NCBI RefSeq assembly: GCF_936927845.1 | Contig: NZ_CAKZHV010000068.1 | Span: forward strand, 1-64,000 | Direction: 5' to 3' | DNA from: an uncultured Sphingomonas sp. | GTDB lineage: Bacteria; Pseudomonadota; Alphaproteobacteria; Sphingomonadales; Sphingomonadaceae | Length of the DNA stretch: 64,000 nt | Part shown: positions 54,084 to 61,211 of the stretch, piece by piece | Layout: the number at the start of each line of letters is the position of its first letter | Numbering within the stretch: position 1 is the first letter of the stretch | Translations under genes and position numbers: made by a program | Notes under the pieces: model-generated | What the model saw: the letters and a program-made list of their open reading frames with translations, nothing else | Told to the model about the DNA's origin: nothing | Database searches by the model: none

Positions 54084-54566
54084 ATGGCCGACAAGCAGAC
54101 CTCGCTCCAGGACCTGTTCCTCAATTCGCTGCGCAAGACCAAGACGCCCGTCACCATGTTCCTGGTCAAGGGTGTCAAGCTGCAGGGCATCGTGACCTGG
54201 TTCGACAATTTCTCGGTGCTGCTGCGCCGCGACGGACAATCGCAGCTGATCTACAAGCACGCGATTTCCACGATCATGCCGGCGGGGCAGATCGACGTGG
54301 AGGGAATCGTCGGATCGCTGGGAGAAAGCACCCGCAAGCAGCCGTTGTTGCAGGACATTTTCCTGAATGCGGTGCGCAAGTCGGAGGACCCGGTGACGAT
54401 GTTCCTCGTCAACGGCGTGATGCTGCAGGGCGCGATCGCCGCGTTCGACCTGTTCTGCATGCTGCTGCAGCGCGACGGCATGTCGCAGCTCGTCTACAAG
54501 CACGCGGTGTCGACGATCCAGCCGTCGCGCCCGCTCAACCTTGCCGAGGAGCAGGACGAGGATTGA
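54084..54566 (+). CDS. hfq: Hfq with two Sm domains in tandem
   Basis: The 160-residue protein is about twice the usual core length. Domain 1 (residues about 5-72) has SLQDLFLNSLRKTKTPV, FLVKGVKLQG and IYKHAISTI. Domain 2 (about 84-152) has LLQDIFLNAVRKSEDPV, FLVNGVMLQG and VYKHAVSTI. Both keep the Sm2 Y-K-H motif and the proximal Gln of LQD, while the rim patch differs (RKTK versus RKSE). Three such chains could form a pseudo-hexamer with two alternating faces. It is an RNA chaperone for small RNAs and lies in the usual ntrX-hfq-hflX position. Confidence 0.95.
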   Translation: MADKQTSLQDLFLNSLRKTKTPVTMFLVKGVKLQGIVTWFDNFSVLLRRDGQSQLIYKHAISTIMPAGQIDVEGIVGSLGESTRKQPLLQDIFLNAVRKSEDPVTMFLVNGVMLQGAIAAFDLFCMLLQRDGMSQLVYKHAVSTIQPSRPLNLAEEQDED

Positions 54567-54591
54567 GGCAGATGCAGGCGGAGATACGCGC

Positions 54592-55884
54592 GTGAGCGGC
54601 GGGTTCGAGCGTGATCGCGACGAGTTCGCGCGTGGTGCCAAGGCGATCGTGGTGTTTCCCGATCTGGGCGCATCGTCGCGCGATGCGGACGCGCGCCTGG
54701 ACGAAACCGCCGGGCTCGCCGCCGCGATCGGGGTTGAGGTGGTCGACCGTGTGGCACTGCGCGTGCGCGCGCCGCGCGCCGCGACGTTGATCGGTAGCGG
54801 TCAGATCGAGGAGCTGGCGGCACGGGCGCGGATGGAAGACGCGCAACTGATGGTGTTCGACGGTGCGCTGACGCCGATCCAGCAGCGCAATCTGGAAACC
54901 GCGCTCGAAACCAAGGTGATCGATCGTACCGGGCTGATCCTCGAAATCTTCGGTGAGCGCGCGGCGACCGCCGAGGGGCGCTTGCAGGTCGAGCTCGCGC
55001 ACCTCGATTATCAGTCCGGTCGGCTGGTGCGCAGTTGGACCCATCTCGAGCGGCAGCGCGGCGGTTTCGGCTTTCTGGGCGGACCGGGTGAAACGCAGAT
55101 CGAGGCGGATCGCCGCTTGATCCGCGACCGCATGGCGCGACTGCGGCGCGAACTCGATCAGGTCACACGGACGCGCGGGCTCCACCGCGAACGGCGACAG
55201 CGTGCGCCTTGGCCGGTGATCGCGCTGGTCGGCTACACCAATGCGGGCAAGTCGACGCTGTTCAACCGTCTGACCGGCAGTCACGTGATGGCCGAGGACC
55301 TGCTGTTCGCGACGCTCGACCCGACGCTGCGGCAGATCTCGCTGCCCGGCATCGACAAGGCGATCCTCTCCGACACCGTGGGGTTCGTCTCCGAGTTGCC
55401 GACGCAATTGGTCGCGGCGTTCAAGGCGACGCTGGAAGAAGTGGTGTCGGCCGACCTGCTGATCCATGTCCGCGACATTGCGCATCCCGACAGCGAGGCA
55501 CAGCGCGCCGACGTGGAGGCGGTGCTGGAAGAGATCGGCGTGTCCGACACGACGCCGCGGATCGAGGCGTGGAACAAGCTCGATCTCATCGATCCCGCCG
55601 ATCGCGAGGCATTGCTGGCCGACGCGCATCGTCGCGACGACGTGATGACGATCTCGGCACTGACCGGGGAGGGGGTCGACGAGCTGATCCGCCAGGCGGC
55701 CGCGCGTCTGACCACGGGGCATCGCCGCTACGTGATCGCGCTCGATCCCGCCGACGGTGCCGGCGCGGCGTGGTTACATCAGCACGGTGAAGTCTTGTCG
55801 CAGCACGTCGAGGGAGACCGCGCGCGCTACGAGGTGCGGATGGCGGAACGTGACTATGACCGCTTTCAGCAACGGGCGACCTGA
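54592..55884 (+). CDS. hflX: GTPase HflX
   Basis: The 430-residue protein has an N-terminal HflX domain with LIGSGQIEELAARA and IDRTGLILEIFGERA, a linker GGFGFLGGPGETQIE and a G domain. The G motifs are GYTNAGKSTLFN (G1), DTVGFVSELP (G3) and NKLD (G4). It splits stalled or stress-hibernating ribosomes. The GTG start at 54592 has GGAG eight bases upstream and follows hfq by 25 bp. Confidence 0.94.
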   Translation: MSGGFERDRDEFARGAKAIVVFPDLGASSRDADARLDETAGLAAAIGVEVVDRVALRVRAPRAATLIGSGQIEELAARARMEDAQLMVFDGALTPIQQRNLETALETKVIDRTGLILEIFGERAATAEGRLQVELAHLDYQSGRLVRSWTHLERQRGGFGFLGGPGETQIEADRRLIRDRMARLRRELDQVTRTRGLHRERRQRAPWPVIALVGYTNAGKSTLFNRLTGSHVMAEDLLFATLDPTLRQISLPGIDKAILSDTVGFVSELPTQLVAAFKATLEEVVSADLLIHVRDIAHPDSEAQRADVEAVLEEIGVSDTTPRIEAWNKLDLIDPADREALLADAHRRDDVMTISALTGEGVDELIRQAAARLTTGHRRYVIALDPADGAGAAWLHQHGEVLSQHVEGDRARYEVRMAERDYDRFQQRAT

Positions 55885-55892
55885 TCCGGATT

Positions 55893-56633
55893 TCAGGCCG
55901 CTTCGTTCGATCGCTTGACGCGCTGCCACCGGGCTTCCAGCTCATCAAGGCTCAGGCCCGATAGGTCACCTAGCTGCTCCATCGCACGAAAACGCTGCTC
56001 GAACTTGCCGGTGGCGCGACGCAACGCGGCTTCGGCGTCGACACCGAGGTGCCTTGCCCAATTAACGGTCGCGAACAGCAGGTCGCCAATCTCGTCCTCT
56101 CGCTCGTCCTGACTGACAGCGGCGGCGACTTCGCGCAGTTCTTCGTCGATCTTGTCGCGCGGACCCGCTGCGTCGGGCCAGTCGAACCCGATACGCGCCG
56201 CGCGTTTCTGGATCTTCTCCGCACGCTGAAGCGCCGGTAGGCCGAGCGCGACACCGTCCAACGCGCCACTCGCGCCCTTGGCGCTGCGTTCGGCCGCCTT
56301 GACCTGTTCCCACAGGTGATGGCCGCCATGCTCGGCATCGCCGAAGATGTGGGGATGGCGGCGCTCCATCTTGTCACTGATCGTGGCCGCGACATCGTCG
56401 AACGTGAACAGGCCGGCTTCCTCGGCGATGCGGCTGTGGAACACGACTTGGAGCAGGAGGTCGCCGAGTTCGTCCTTCAGCTCGGCGTGATCACCGCGGG
56501 TGATCGCGTCGGCAACTTCATATGCTTCCTCGATCGTGTAGGGCGCAATCGTCTCGAACGTCTGCGCACGATCCCATTCGCAGCCGTCGTCCGATCGCAA
56601 GCGACGCATGATGCCGAGAAGCCGCTCGATCAT
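55893..56633 (-). CDS. mazG: nucleoside triphosphate pyrophosphohydrolase MazG
   Basis: The 246-residue protein has two MazG helical repeats. The first carries CEWDRAQTFETIAPYTIEEAYEV and the ELKDELGDLLLQVVFH metal site, with HPHIFGD after it. The second carries KIDEELREV and EDEIGDLLFATVNWARHLG. It hydrolyses NTPs to NMPs and clears aberrant nucleotides. The start is ATG 56633; a GTG three codons upstream is possible, and longer extension into the island-like DNA is rejected. It converges with hflX and marks the edge of the core genome. Confidence 0.93.
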   Translation of the reverse strand: MIERLLGIMRRLRSDDGCEWDRAQTFETIAPYTIEEAYEVADAITRGDHAELKDELGDLLLQVVFHSRIAEEAGLFTFDDVAATISDKMERRHPHIFGDAEHGGHHLWEQVKAAERSAKGASGALDGVALGLPALQRAEKIQKRAARIGFDWPDAAGPRDKIDEELREVAAAVSQDEREDEIGDLLFATVNWARHLGVDAEAALRRATGKFEQRFRAMEQLGDLSGLSLDELEARWQRVKRSNEAA

Positions 56634-56845
56634 CGTAGTCACGCACTCCAACGGGTGTTGCCGCCAGTTAGAAAAGACACATTCTGCGCTAGATAGAAAT
56701 GACACTCGTGGTGGCAGCGGGAGCAGCGTGGAGCCCCCCAAGCAGCGCAGCGCTGCTCCCGCTGAAGCGGCGTCGTCACGGCTCCTGCGCCCTTGGCGCG
56801 AGCTGGTCGAGGCGCCCGACGACGTGCGCATCACCGCACCGATCT
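56634..56845. other. non-coding junction between core genome and metal island
   Basis: The stretch from the mazG start towards the small ORF near merR contains no recognised gene. Around 56670-56705 it is AT-richer than its neighbours. It also contains a strong dyad at 56715-56764. No transposase remnant could be recognised with confidence. Confidence 0.4.
56715..56764. repeat. 14-bp perfect inverted repeat
   Basis: CAGCGGGAGCAGCG (56715-56728) and CGCTGCTCCCGCTG (56751-56764) form a perfect stem around a 22-nt spacer. It may be a relic of a mobile-element end, or a transcription barrier between mazG and the metal-resistance genes. Confidence 0.5.
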
Positions 56846-57010
56846 TTATGTCTGGCGCGTCGATTCAAAGCCCCTCCCGCGATCGTCAGGGTCGTTGGCG
56901 AGCGGGGCGTGACCGGCGACAATGTCCGCGCCCGCCTCCCACCGGTTCATGAAATCGCGCAACTGACCGTCGAGTGCCGCTAGCCCTCGAAGGCCGTGAG
57001 GATCGGACAT
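56846..57010 (-). CDS. possible 54-aa small protein overlapping the merR 3' end
   Basis: ATG 57010 follows GGAGGG closely, and the frame (MSDPHGLRGLAALDGQLRDF...) runs 54 codons, overlapping the last 31 bp of merR in another frame. The first half is amphipathic helical and the second half polar. No family is recognised. The good ribosome site and coupled position are the only support, and it could be chance. Confidence 0.3.
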   Translation of the reverse strand: MSDPHGLRGLAALDGQLRDFMNRWEAGADIVAGHAPLANDPDDRGRGFESTRQT

Positions 57011-57384
57011 GGTCCCTCCGCACCTGACCCGCACTCATGCGCGAGCCGGCGAAGCGAGGCGCGCACCCGCTCGAGCTCCTCAATCTTCGCGTCCAGTTCG
57101 GCGATGCGCTCGCCGGCAAGCTGACGGGCGCGGGCGCGATCGTCGGTCGCGTCCAACGCCAGAAGCTCACCGATCTGCTCGAGCGTGAAACCGGCCGCCT
57201 GGGCCGAGCGGATGAAACGAAGGCGGCGGGCGTCATCGCTGCCGTAGCGCCGGATGCCGCCTCCGGTGCCAGCCCCGGTCGGGCGGTCGGGCTCGTCCAG
57301 CAAACCGCGACGCTGATAGTAGCGCACCGTTTCGACGCCGACGCCGCCCTCGCGCGCGAGCGCCGCGATCGTCATGCCGGTCAT
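56980..57384 (-). CDS. MerR family metal-type regulator (mercury-MerR-like, lacks first Cys)
   Basis: The 134-residue protein has a MerR HTH (MTIAALAREGGVGVETVRYYQRRGLL, GIRRYGSDDARRLRFIRSAQ), a dimer coiled coil (residues about 85-115) and a metal loop with Cys118 and Cys126 (HECGSGAEGPCPI). In mercury MerR three cysteines bind the metal; the equivalent of Cys82 is absent here. The ATG 57384 has GGAG seven bases upstream. It is divergent from the Grx-MauE gene across a mer-type operator and should activate that gene by twisting the over-long promoter spacer. Confidence 0.88.
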   Translation of the reverse strand: MTGMTIAALAREGGVGVETVRYYQRRGLLDEPDRPTGAGTGGGIRRYGSDDARRLRFIRSAQAAGFTLEQIGELLALDATDDRARARQLAGERIAELDAKIEELERVRASLRRLAHECGSGAEGPCPILTAFEG

Positions 57385-57387
57385 GCC

Positions 57388-57419
57388 TTGACTCCGTACT
57401 ATGGTACGGACCCTATATA
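57388..57419 (+). promoter_or_regulatory. mer-type promoter/operator driving the Grx-MauE gene
   Basis: TTGACT (57388-57393) and TATATA (57414-57419) are separated by 20 bp, longer than the usual 17, as in MerR-controlled promoters. Between them lies a dyad, CCGTAC-TATG-GTACGG (57394-57409). Its half sites are the same as those I recall for the mercury operator of Tn501-type mer. This is the expected binding site of the divergent MerR. Confidence 0.8.
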
Positions 57420-57447
57420 GGCGGGGCGAGGATATTGGAGAAGCGGC

Positions 57448-58215
57448 ATGGCGAGCGCCCCCGCCAAACAGGCGACGATCTACCGGATGGTGATGCCGGA
57501 ACATACCTGCCCTTACGGGCTGAAGGCGAAGGATCTGCTGCGTCGGGAAGGCTATGCGGTCGATGACCATTGGTTGACGACGCGGGAAGAAACCGACGCT
57601 TTCAAGGCAAAGCACGGAGTAAAGACGACCCCGCAGACGTTCATCGCGGGGGAGCGGGTCGGCGGCTATGACGATCTACGCCGCTTTTTCGGCAAGACGG
57701 TCCGCGACCCCAAGGCCGTCACATATCGCCCGGTGATCGCCGTGTTCGCGATGACGGCGCTGATGGCGCTCGCCGTCAGCTATGCGGTATTCGGCACGCC
57801 CTTCACGGTGCGCGCGGGTGAATGGTTCATCGCGTTCTCGATGTGCGTTCTGGCGATGCTCAAGCTCCAGAACGTCGAGAGCTTCTCGAGCATGTTCCTC
57901 AACTACGATCTGCTCGCGAAGCGCTGGGTGCCCTATTCCTATGTCTATCCCTACGCGGAGGGAGCGGCGGGCGTCCTGATGGCAGCGGGTGCGCTGACCT
58001 GGCTGTCGGTGCCGGTCGCCCTCGTCATCGGGACGATCGGCGCGGTGTCGGTCATCAAGGCGGTTTATATCGACAAGCGCGAATTAAAATGCGCGTGCGT
58101 CGGCGGGGACAGCAACGTGCCGCTCGGCTTCCTTTCGCTTACCGAGAACGTGATGATGGTCGCGATGGCGCTTTGGATGGTCGCGGCGCCGGCAGTCCTC
58201 TCGATCACGCATTGA
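57448..58215 (+). CDS. glutaredoxin-MauE fusion membrane protein
   Basis: The 255-residue protein has an N-terminal glutaredoxin fold (residues about 8-85) with active site Cys21-Pro-Tyr-Gly and the cis-proline segment VKTTPQTFIAGERVGG. It then has four membrane helices of the MauE/DoxX type (about 93-250). Cys215 and Cys217 (LKCACVGG) sit before the last helix. The fusion could move reducing power across the membrane to periplasmic thiols or metals. It is the first gene downstream of the MerR-type promoter, with GGAG before ATG. The electron donor and target are unknown. Confidence 0.85.
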   Translation: MASAPAKQATIYRMVMPEHTCPYGLKAKDLLRREGYAVDDHWLTTREETDAFKAKHGVKTTPQTFIAGERVGGYDDLRRFFGKTVRDPKAVTYRPVIAVFAMTALMALAVSYAVFGTPFTVRAGEWFIAFSMCVLAMLKLQNVESFSSMFLNYDLLAKRWVPYSYVYPYAEGAAGVLMAAGALTWLSVPVALVIGTIGAVSVIKAVYIDKRELKCACVGGDSNVPLGFLSLTENVMMVAMALWMVAAPAVLSITH

Positions 58216-58246
58216 CATCGATCTTCGGTCGGGGCGGATAGCGACC

Positions 58247-58582
58247 ATGGAACGCCGACTGCCCCGTCTTGCCGGCACGCTCCGCCTCGTGGCTCTGGCC
58301 ATGCTGGCGATGATGCTGGTCATGCGCCTGGGGCCGATCTGCGAGGCGATCGCGAACGCCGCGCCGGTCGCGTCCGAGATGGCCGGCTGTGAGGGCACGC
58401 AGAAGCCTGCGAAGGCGCCGCAGCAAGCAGCCTGCTCGACCCCGTGCACGGCAGTTCAGCCCACTGTGTTGGCGCCGGTCGACGCTGCTCCTTCCGTTCG
58501 CATGGCTCTCCGCCCTCGGCATGTTGAAGGACTCATCGGCATGCCCGTTCCTCCAGCCACGCCGCCTCCGCGAACCGTGTGA
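58247..58582 (+). CDS. small exported/membrane protein with Cys pairs, unknown function
   Basis: The 111-residue protein has an N-terminal hydrophobic helix (LRLVALAMLAMMLVMRLG) that is a signal or anchor. A stretch follows with Cys in GPICEA, AGCEGT, AACSTPC and then a Pro-rich tail. No known domain was recognised. It follows the Grx-MauE gene after 31 bp on the same strand, so it may receive electrons from it or carry metal. Confidence 0.6.
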   Translation: MERRLPRLAGTLRLVALAMLAMMLVMRLGPICEAIANAAPVASEMAGCEGTQKPAKAPQQAACSTPCTAVQPTVLAPVDAAPSVRMALRPRHVEGLIGMPVPPATPPPRTV

Positions 58583-58620
58583 TCTTCCCGACCACACACA
58601 TTCAATCGACGGAGTTACCG

Positions 58621-58836
58621 ATGACCAAGATCAAGCTGATCGGCGCCGCTCTGGCGCTGGCGATCCCCGGTGTCGCATTCGCGGCCGGCTCTTGCTGCGC
58701 CGACATGGCGTGCTGCAAGGACGGCGCAGATTGCTGCAAGGAAAAGGACGGCAAGAAGGCCGACTGCTGCGCCGGCATGAAGGACAGCAAGCAAGGCGAT
58801 CATCCCGGCCACGACATGTCGGGCATGAAGCACTGA
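58621..58836 (+). CDS. tiny exported CC-motif metal-binding protein
   Basis: The 71-residue precursor has a signal (MTKIKLIGAALALAIPGVAFA). A mature chain of about 50 residues follows with four vicinal cysteine pairs (SCCADM, ACCKDG, DCCKEK, DCCAGM) and a His/Met end (DHPGHDMSGMKH). It looks like a periplasmic metallothionein-like buffer for thiophilic metals or copper. ATG 58621 has GGAG seven bases upstream; an open GTG start at 58579 would spoil the signal. It ends the plus-strand unit and faces a strong terminator. Confidence 0.8.
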   Translation: MTKIKLIGAALALAIPGVAFAAGSCCADMACCKDGADCCKEKDGKKADCCAGMKDSKQGDHPGHDMSGMKH

Positions 58837-58843
58837 TCCAGAG

Positions 58844-58873
58844 GCGGCGGGGGCGGCTATCCGCCCCCGCCGC
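58844..58873. terminator. bidirectional terminator hairpin
   Basis: A perfect 13-bp stem, GCGGCGGGGGCGG (58844-58856) with CCGCCCCCGCCGC (58861-58873), has a 4-nt loop. It lies between the converging ends of the CC-rich gene (58836) and the DUF411 gene (58877). No long T run follows, but the stem is very stable. Confidence 0.75.
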
Positions 58874-58876
58874 TTC

Positions 58877-59323
58877 CTAGCCATGATGGGCGTAGACGCG
58901 ACGTCCACCCGGTCCGAACGCAATCACGTCGTAGGCCTGAGCCTTCATGCCGGGCATCTCCATACCCAGCGATCCCATCGGCATGCCCGCTACCGCGAGC
59001 CCGGTCACACCCTTTGGCTTGGTCGCCAACGCGCGCTTCATGTCGGCGATCGGTACATGGCCCTCGAAGGTCATGCCGTCGATGATCGCAGTGTGACATG
59101 ATGCAAGGTCACCGGGCACGCCGCGAGCCTTCATTAGCGCCGGGCGGTTCGCGTCGTCGACGACGCGCACGGCGCGGCCGAACTGAGCCTTCACCTGCTT
59201 CGCCCATTTTTCACAGCACGGGCATCCCGGATCGCGGTGCATGGTGATGTCGGCCGCAGCCATCGCAGTCGCCGGGACACCGAGCAACAGAGCGGCCATC
59301 GCTGTGCGGAAAGATCGGCTCAT
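58877..59323 (-). CDS. DUF411 exported metal-binding protein
   Basis: The 148-residue protein starts at ATG 59323 behind GAGGAG and has a signal ending ATAMA. The DUF411 domain has the CPCC motif (DPGCPCCEKW), DLASCHTAII and VAGMPMGSLGMEMPG. The family is common in copper and silver resistance clusters and probably binds or delivers copper in the periplasm. It is the last gene of the copA operon, separated from the DUF305 gene by a large hairpin. Confidence 0.88.
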   Translation of the reverse strand: MSRSFRTAMAALLLGVPATAMAAADITMHRDPGCPCCEKWAKQVKAQFGRAVRVVDDANRPALMKARGVPGDLASCHTAIIDGMTFEGHVPIADMKRALATKPKGVTGLAVAGMPMGSLGMEMPGMKAQAYDVIAFGPGGRRVYAHHG

Positions 59324-59337
59324 CCCCAACTCCTCGA

Positions 59338-59373
59338 AAGCCTGCCCCCCTCACGGAGAGAGGGGCTAGGCTT
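59338..59373 (-). terminator. large hairpin between DUF305 and DUF411 genes
   Basis: Arms with outer AAGCCT/AGGCTT and inner CCCC and CTC blocks pair with GAG and GGGG blocks, leaving single-base mismatches, around a 7-nt loop. In the middle of the presumed copper operon it may attenuate DUF411 expression or stabilise mRNA ends. Confidence 0.5.
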
Positions 59374-59380
59374 GCATCCG

Positions 59381-59761
59381 TTACTGGGCGCGCTTGCCCA
59401 TTTTGCGAAGCATCGCATTCAGCGTCGCGATCTCGCGGTTCTGGCTGTCGATGGTCTTCTGCGCCTCACGTCGGATTTCAGCGTTCTGGGTGCTCCGGAG
59501 TGCCGTCTGCGACATCGCGATCGCGCCGCGGTGGTGCTCGATCATCTGACGAATCCACGTCTCGCCGGCATCGGCGCCCTTCGCCGCCATCATGCGCTCG
59601 TGCATCTTCATCATGTCCGGGCCATAGGGATCAGCCGCCGTCGGCGGCATCATGCCGGAATGATTCATGCCCTGATGGTTCATACCCTGGTGCCCGGCTT
59701 GCTGGGCGAGCGCCGGTGAGGCGGCAAGCAGGGCGGCGGTCATGGTCGCGATCATCTTCAT
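59381..59761 (-). CDS. DUF305 periplasmic protein
   Basis: The 126-residue protein starts MKMIATMTAALLAASPALAQ, a clear signal. A His/Met-rich linker follows (GHQGMNHQGMNHSGMM), then a DUF305 helical domain with ETWIRQMIEHHRGAIAMSQTAL and a C-terminal helix. The HH motif and methionines suggest copper binding. An open frame upstream to 59824 is ignored because ATG 59761 gives the signal peptide. It lies 74 bp after the larger DUF305 gene. Confidence 0.85.
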   Translation of the reverse strand: MKMIATMTAALLAASPALAQQAGHQGMNHQGMNHSGMMPPTAADPYGPDMMKMHERMMAAKGADAGETWIRQMIEHHRGAIAMSQTALRSTQNAEIRREAQKTIDSQNREIATLNAMLRKMGKRAQ

Positions 59762-59835
59762 CTGGTTTCTCCACGTGGCCCCCGCCCGTGAAGATGATAC
59801 GCGTCCCGACGCGCCATCCCTCAAGGCGGCGGGAA

Positions 59836-60438
59836 TTACCGGATCGGCTGGAGCGTATTCACGCCAACGCTTTCATCCGTCTCCGGCGGGGGAGGAGCGA
59901 CCTGCTTGTCCCGATTGGAAGGAAGGTCGGGCGCATCGTCGGCGGTTGGGTGAGCCTCGAGCCGAGCGATAGCCCGCTTCATTTGCGCGATCTCACGCAC
60001 CTGGGCGTCGATGATCCCATCCGCCAGCTTCCGTACCTCAGGGTCTTTGATATGCGCGCGCTCGCTCGTCATGATCGCTATCGAGTGGTGCGGGATCATC
60101 GCTTTCATATAGGCGACGTCGCCCACGGTTTCCTGACTGCGAACAAGCCATAGAGCGCCCGCAAAGACGACGATCGCACCGGCGACGATGCCGAGGTTGG
60201 CGCGCCGGTCGGGGTACATACCCCACATGAAGCCGATCATGATGAGCGCCATCACCGCTCCCATGACGATCGCCATCCATGTCCTGGTCTGGCTGTATTC
60301 GACATGGCTCAACGCATAGGTGTTGAGGTACATGAGCCCGAACATGACGATCGTGGAGGTCGCGATCATCGCCGCGAACCGTCCATAGCTCATTCCCATC
60401 CCGCCACTCTGGCCAGACTGATGATCCTGGGGGTCCAT
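59836..60438 (-). CDS. DUF305 membrane protein
   Basis: The 200-residue protein has three membrane helices (residues about 20-112: MIATSTIVMFGLMYLN, MAIVMGAVMALIMIGFMWGM, IVAGAIVVFAGALWLV). A DUF305 domain follows with VAYMKAMIPHHSIAIMTSERA, then a Pro-rich tail. Such proteins are frequent beside copA/copB and may bind copper at the membrane face. GGAG lies eight bases before ATG 60438. Confidence 0.85.
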   Translation of the reverse strand: MDPQDHQSGQSGGMGMSYGRFAAMIATSTIVMFGLMYLNTYALSHVEYSQTRTWMAIVMGAVMALIMIGFMWGMYPDRRANLGIVAGAIVVFAGALWLVRSQETVGDVAYMKAMIPHHSIAIMTSERAHIKDPEVRKLADGIIDAQVREIAQMKRAIARLEAHPTADDAPDLPSNRDKQVAPPPPETDESVGVNTLQPIR

Positions 60439-60473
60439 CGCACATTCTCCTCTGGCACGCCGCCTGAAGAGTA

Positions 60474-61211
60474 TTACGCGGCGCCCTGACGCATCCCTCG
60501 GGATTTACGCCGTCGACGCGGCCAGCGCATGAACAGAAGGATCGCGCCCGCCACGCCGAAGACGAGACCGCCGGCAGCGAACGCCTTCAGCCAAGGCGTG
60601 TTGAAACGCTCGTGCTGGGTCCAGTCCATGATGTGGAGCCCCCAGAAGAAATCGTAGAGCCGCCACGTGCCGGTGCGCACCGACGTCAGCCGTCCTGTCT
60701 CGGCCGACACGTAGATGCGGGTGGCATCGTCATCGGCGAACGAGGTGCGCCATGCTGGCAGTGCGCCACGATATTCGGGGCTCGCCCGCTCGACACGCTC
60801 CACGGTCGAGGTGGCGGACTTACCGCGATATGCCTTCCTGGCGATGGCGCCAGCGGTCGATGCATCAATCGGCGGGAGCACGGTCGCGGTGCGGGCGTCC
60901 AGCAACCGGACACCGCCCGACGCAAGTTGCGCTTCGACCACAGGCCGACCGAGCAGCACGCGATGCTGAAGCTGACGGACGGGCGAGCCAGCAGCCGTTA
61001 ACAGCGTCGGAACGGGTGCGAATGCCTGGGCGCTCGAAAGCGCCGGCTCGGCATCACGATCTATCCGGTGATCTCCGTGCACCGTATCGATCGGCAGCAG
61101 GGCCATGACGAGCCCGCTGGTGAACCACACGATCACCTGCGCCCCGATCAGGAGGGCGAGCCAGCGGTGGACCTTGCTCGCCCCGATGTGGAGGCGCAGC
61201 CGCGGGCTCAG
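60474..61211 (-). CDS. PepSY-domain membrane protein, apparent CTG start
   Basis: The 245-residue protein has an N-terminal helix (SKVHRWLALLIGAQVIVWFTSGLVMALL), a periplasmic PepSY-like region (about 60-190, with ATRIYVSAETGRLTSVRTGTWR), and FFWGLHIMDW. A last helix (GLVFGVAGAILLFMRWP) and a basic tail follow. No ATG, GTG or TTG gives the complete first helix: the first such codon is GTG 61136 inside it. A CTG at 61211 overlaps the copB stop in a CTGA junction, in place of the usual ATGA, and is taken as the start. PepSY proteins of this type are linked to metal or ferric reduction. Confidence 0.78.
   Translation of the reverse strand: MSPRLRLHIGASKVHRWLALLIGAQVIVWFTSGLVMALLPIDTVHGDHRIDRDAEPALSSAQAFAPVPTLLTAAGSPVRQLQHRVLLGRPVVEAQLASGGVRLLDARTATVLPPIDASTAGAIARKAYRGKSATSTVERVERASPEYRGALPAWRTSFADDDATRIYVSAETGRLTSVRTGTWRLYDFFWGLHIMDWTQHERFNTPWLKAFAAGGLVFGVAGAILLFMRWPRRRRKSRGMRQGAA

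Noticed and set aside
56634..56834. N-terminal extension of mazG to 56834
   Set aside because: The extra 67 residues are unlike MazG and run through the inverted repeat; ATG 56633 gives the normal family start.
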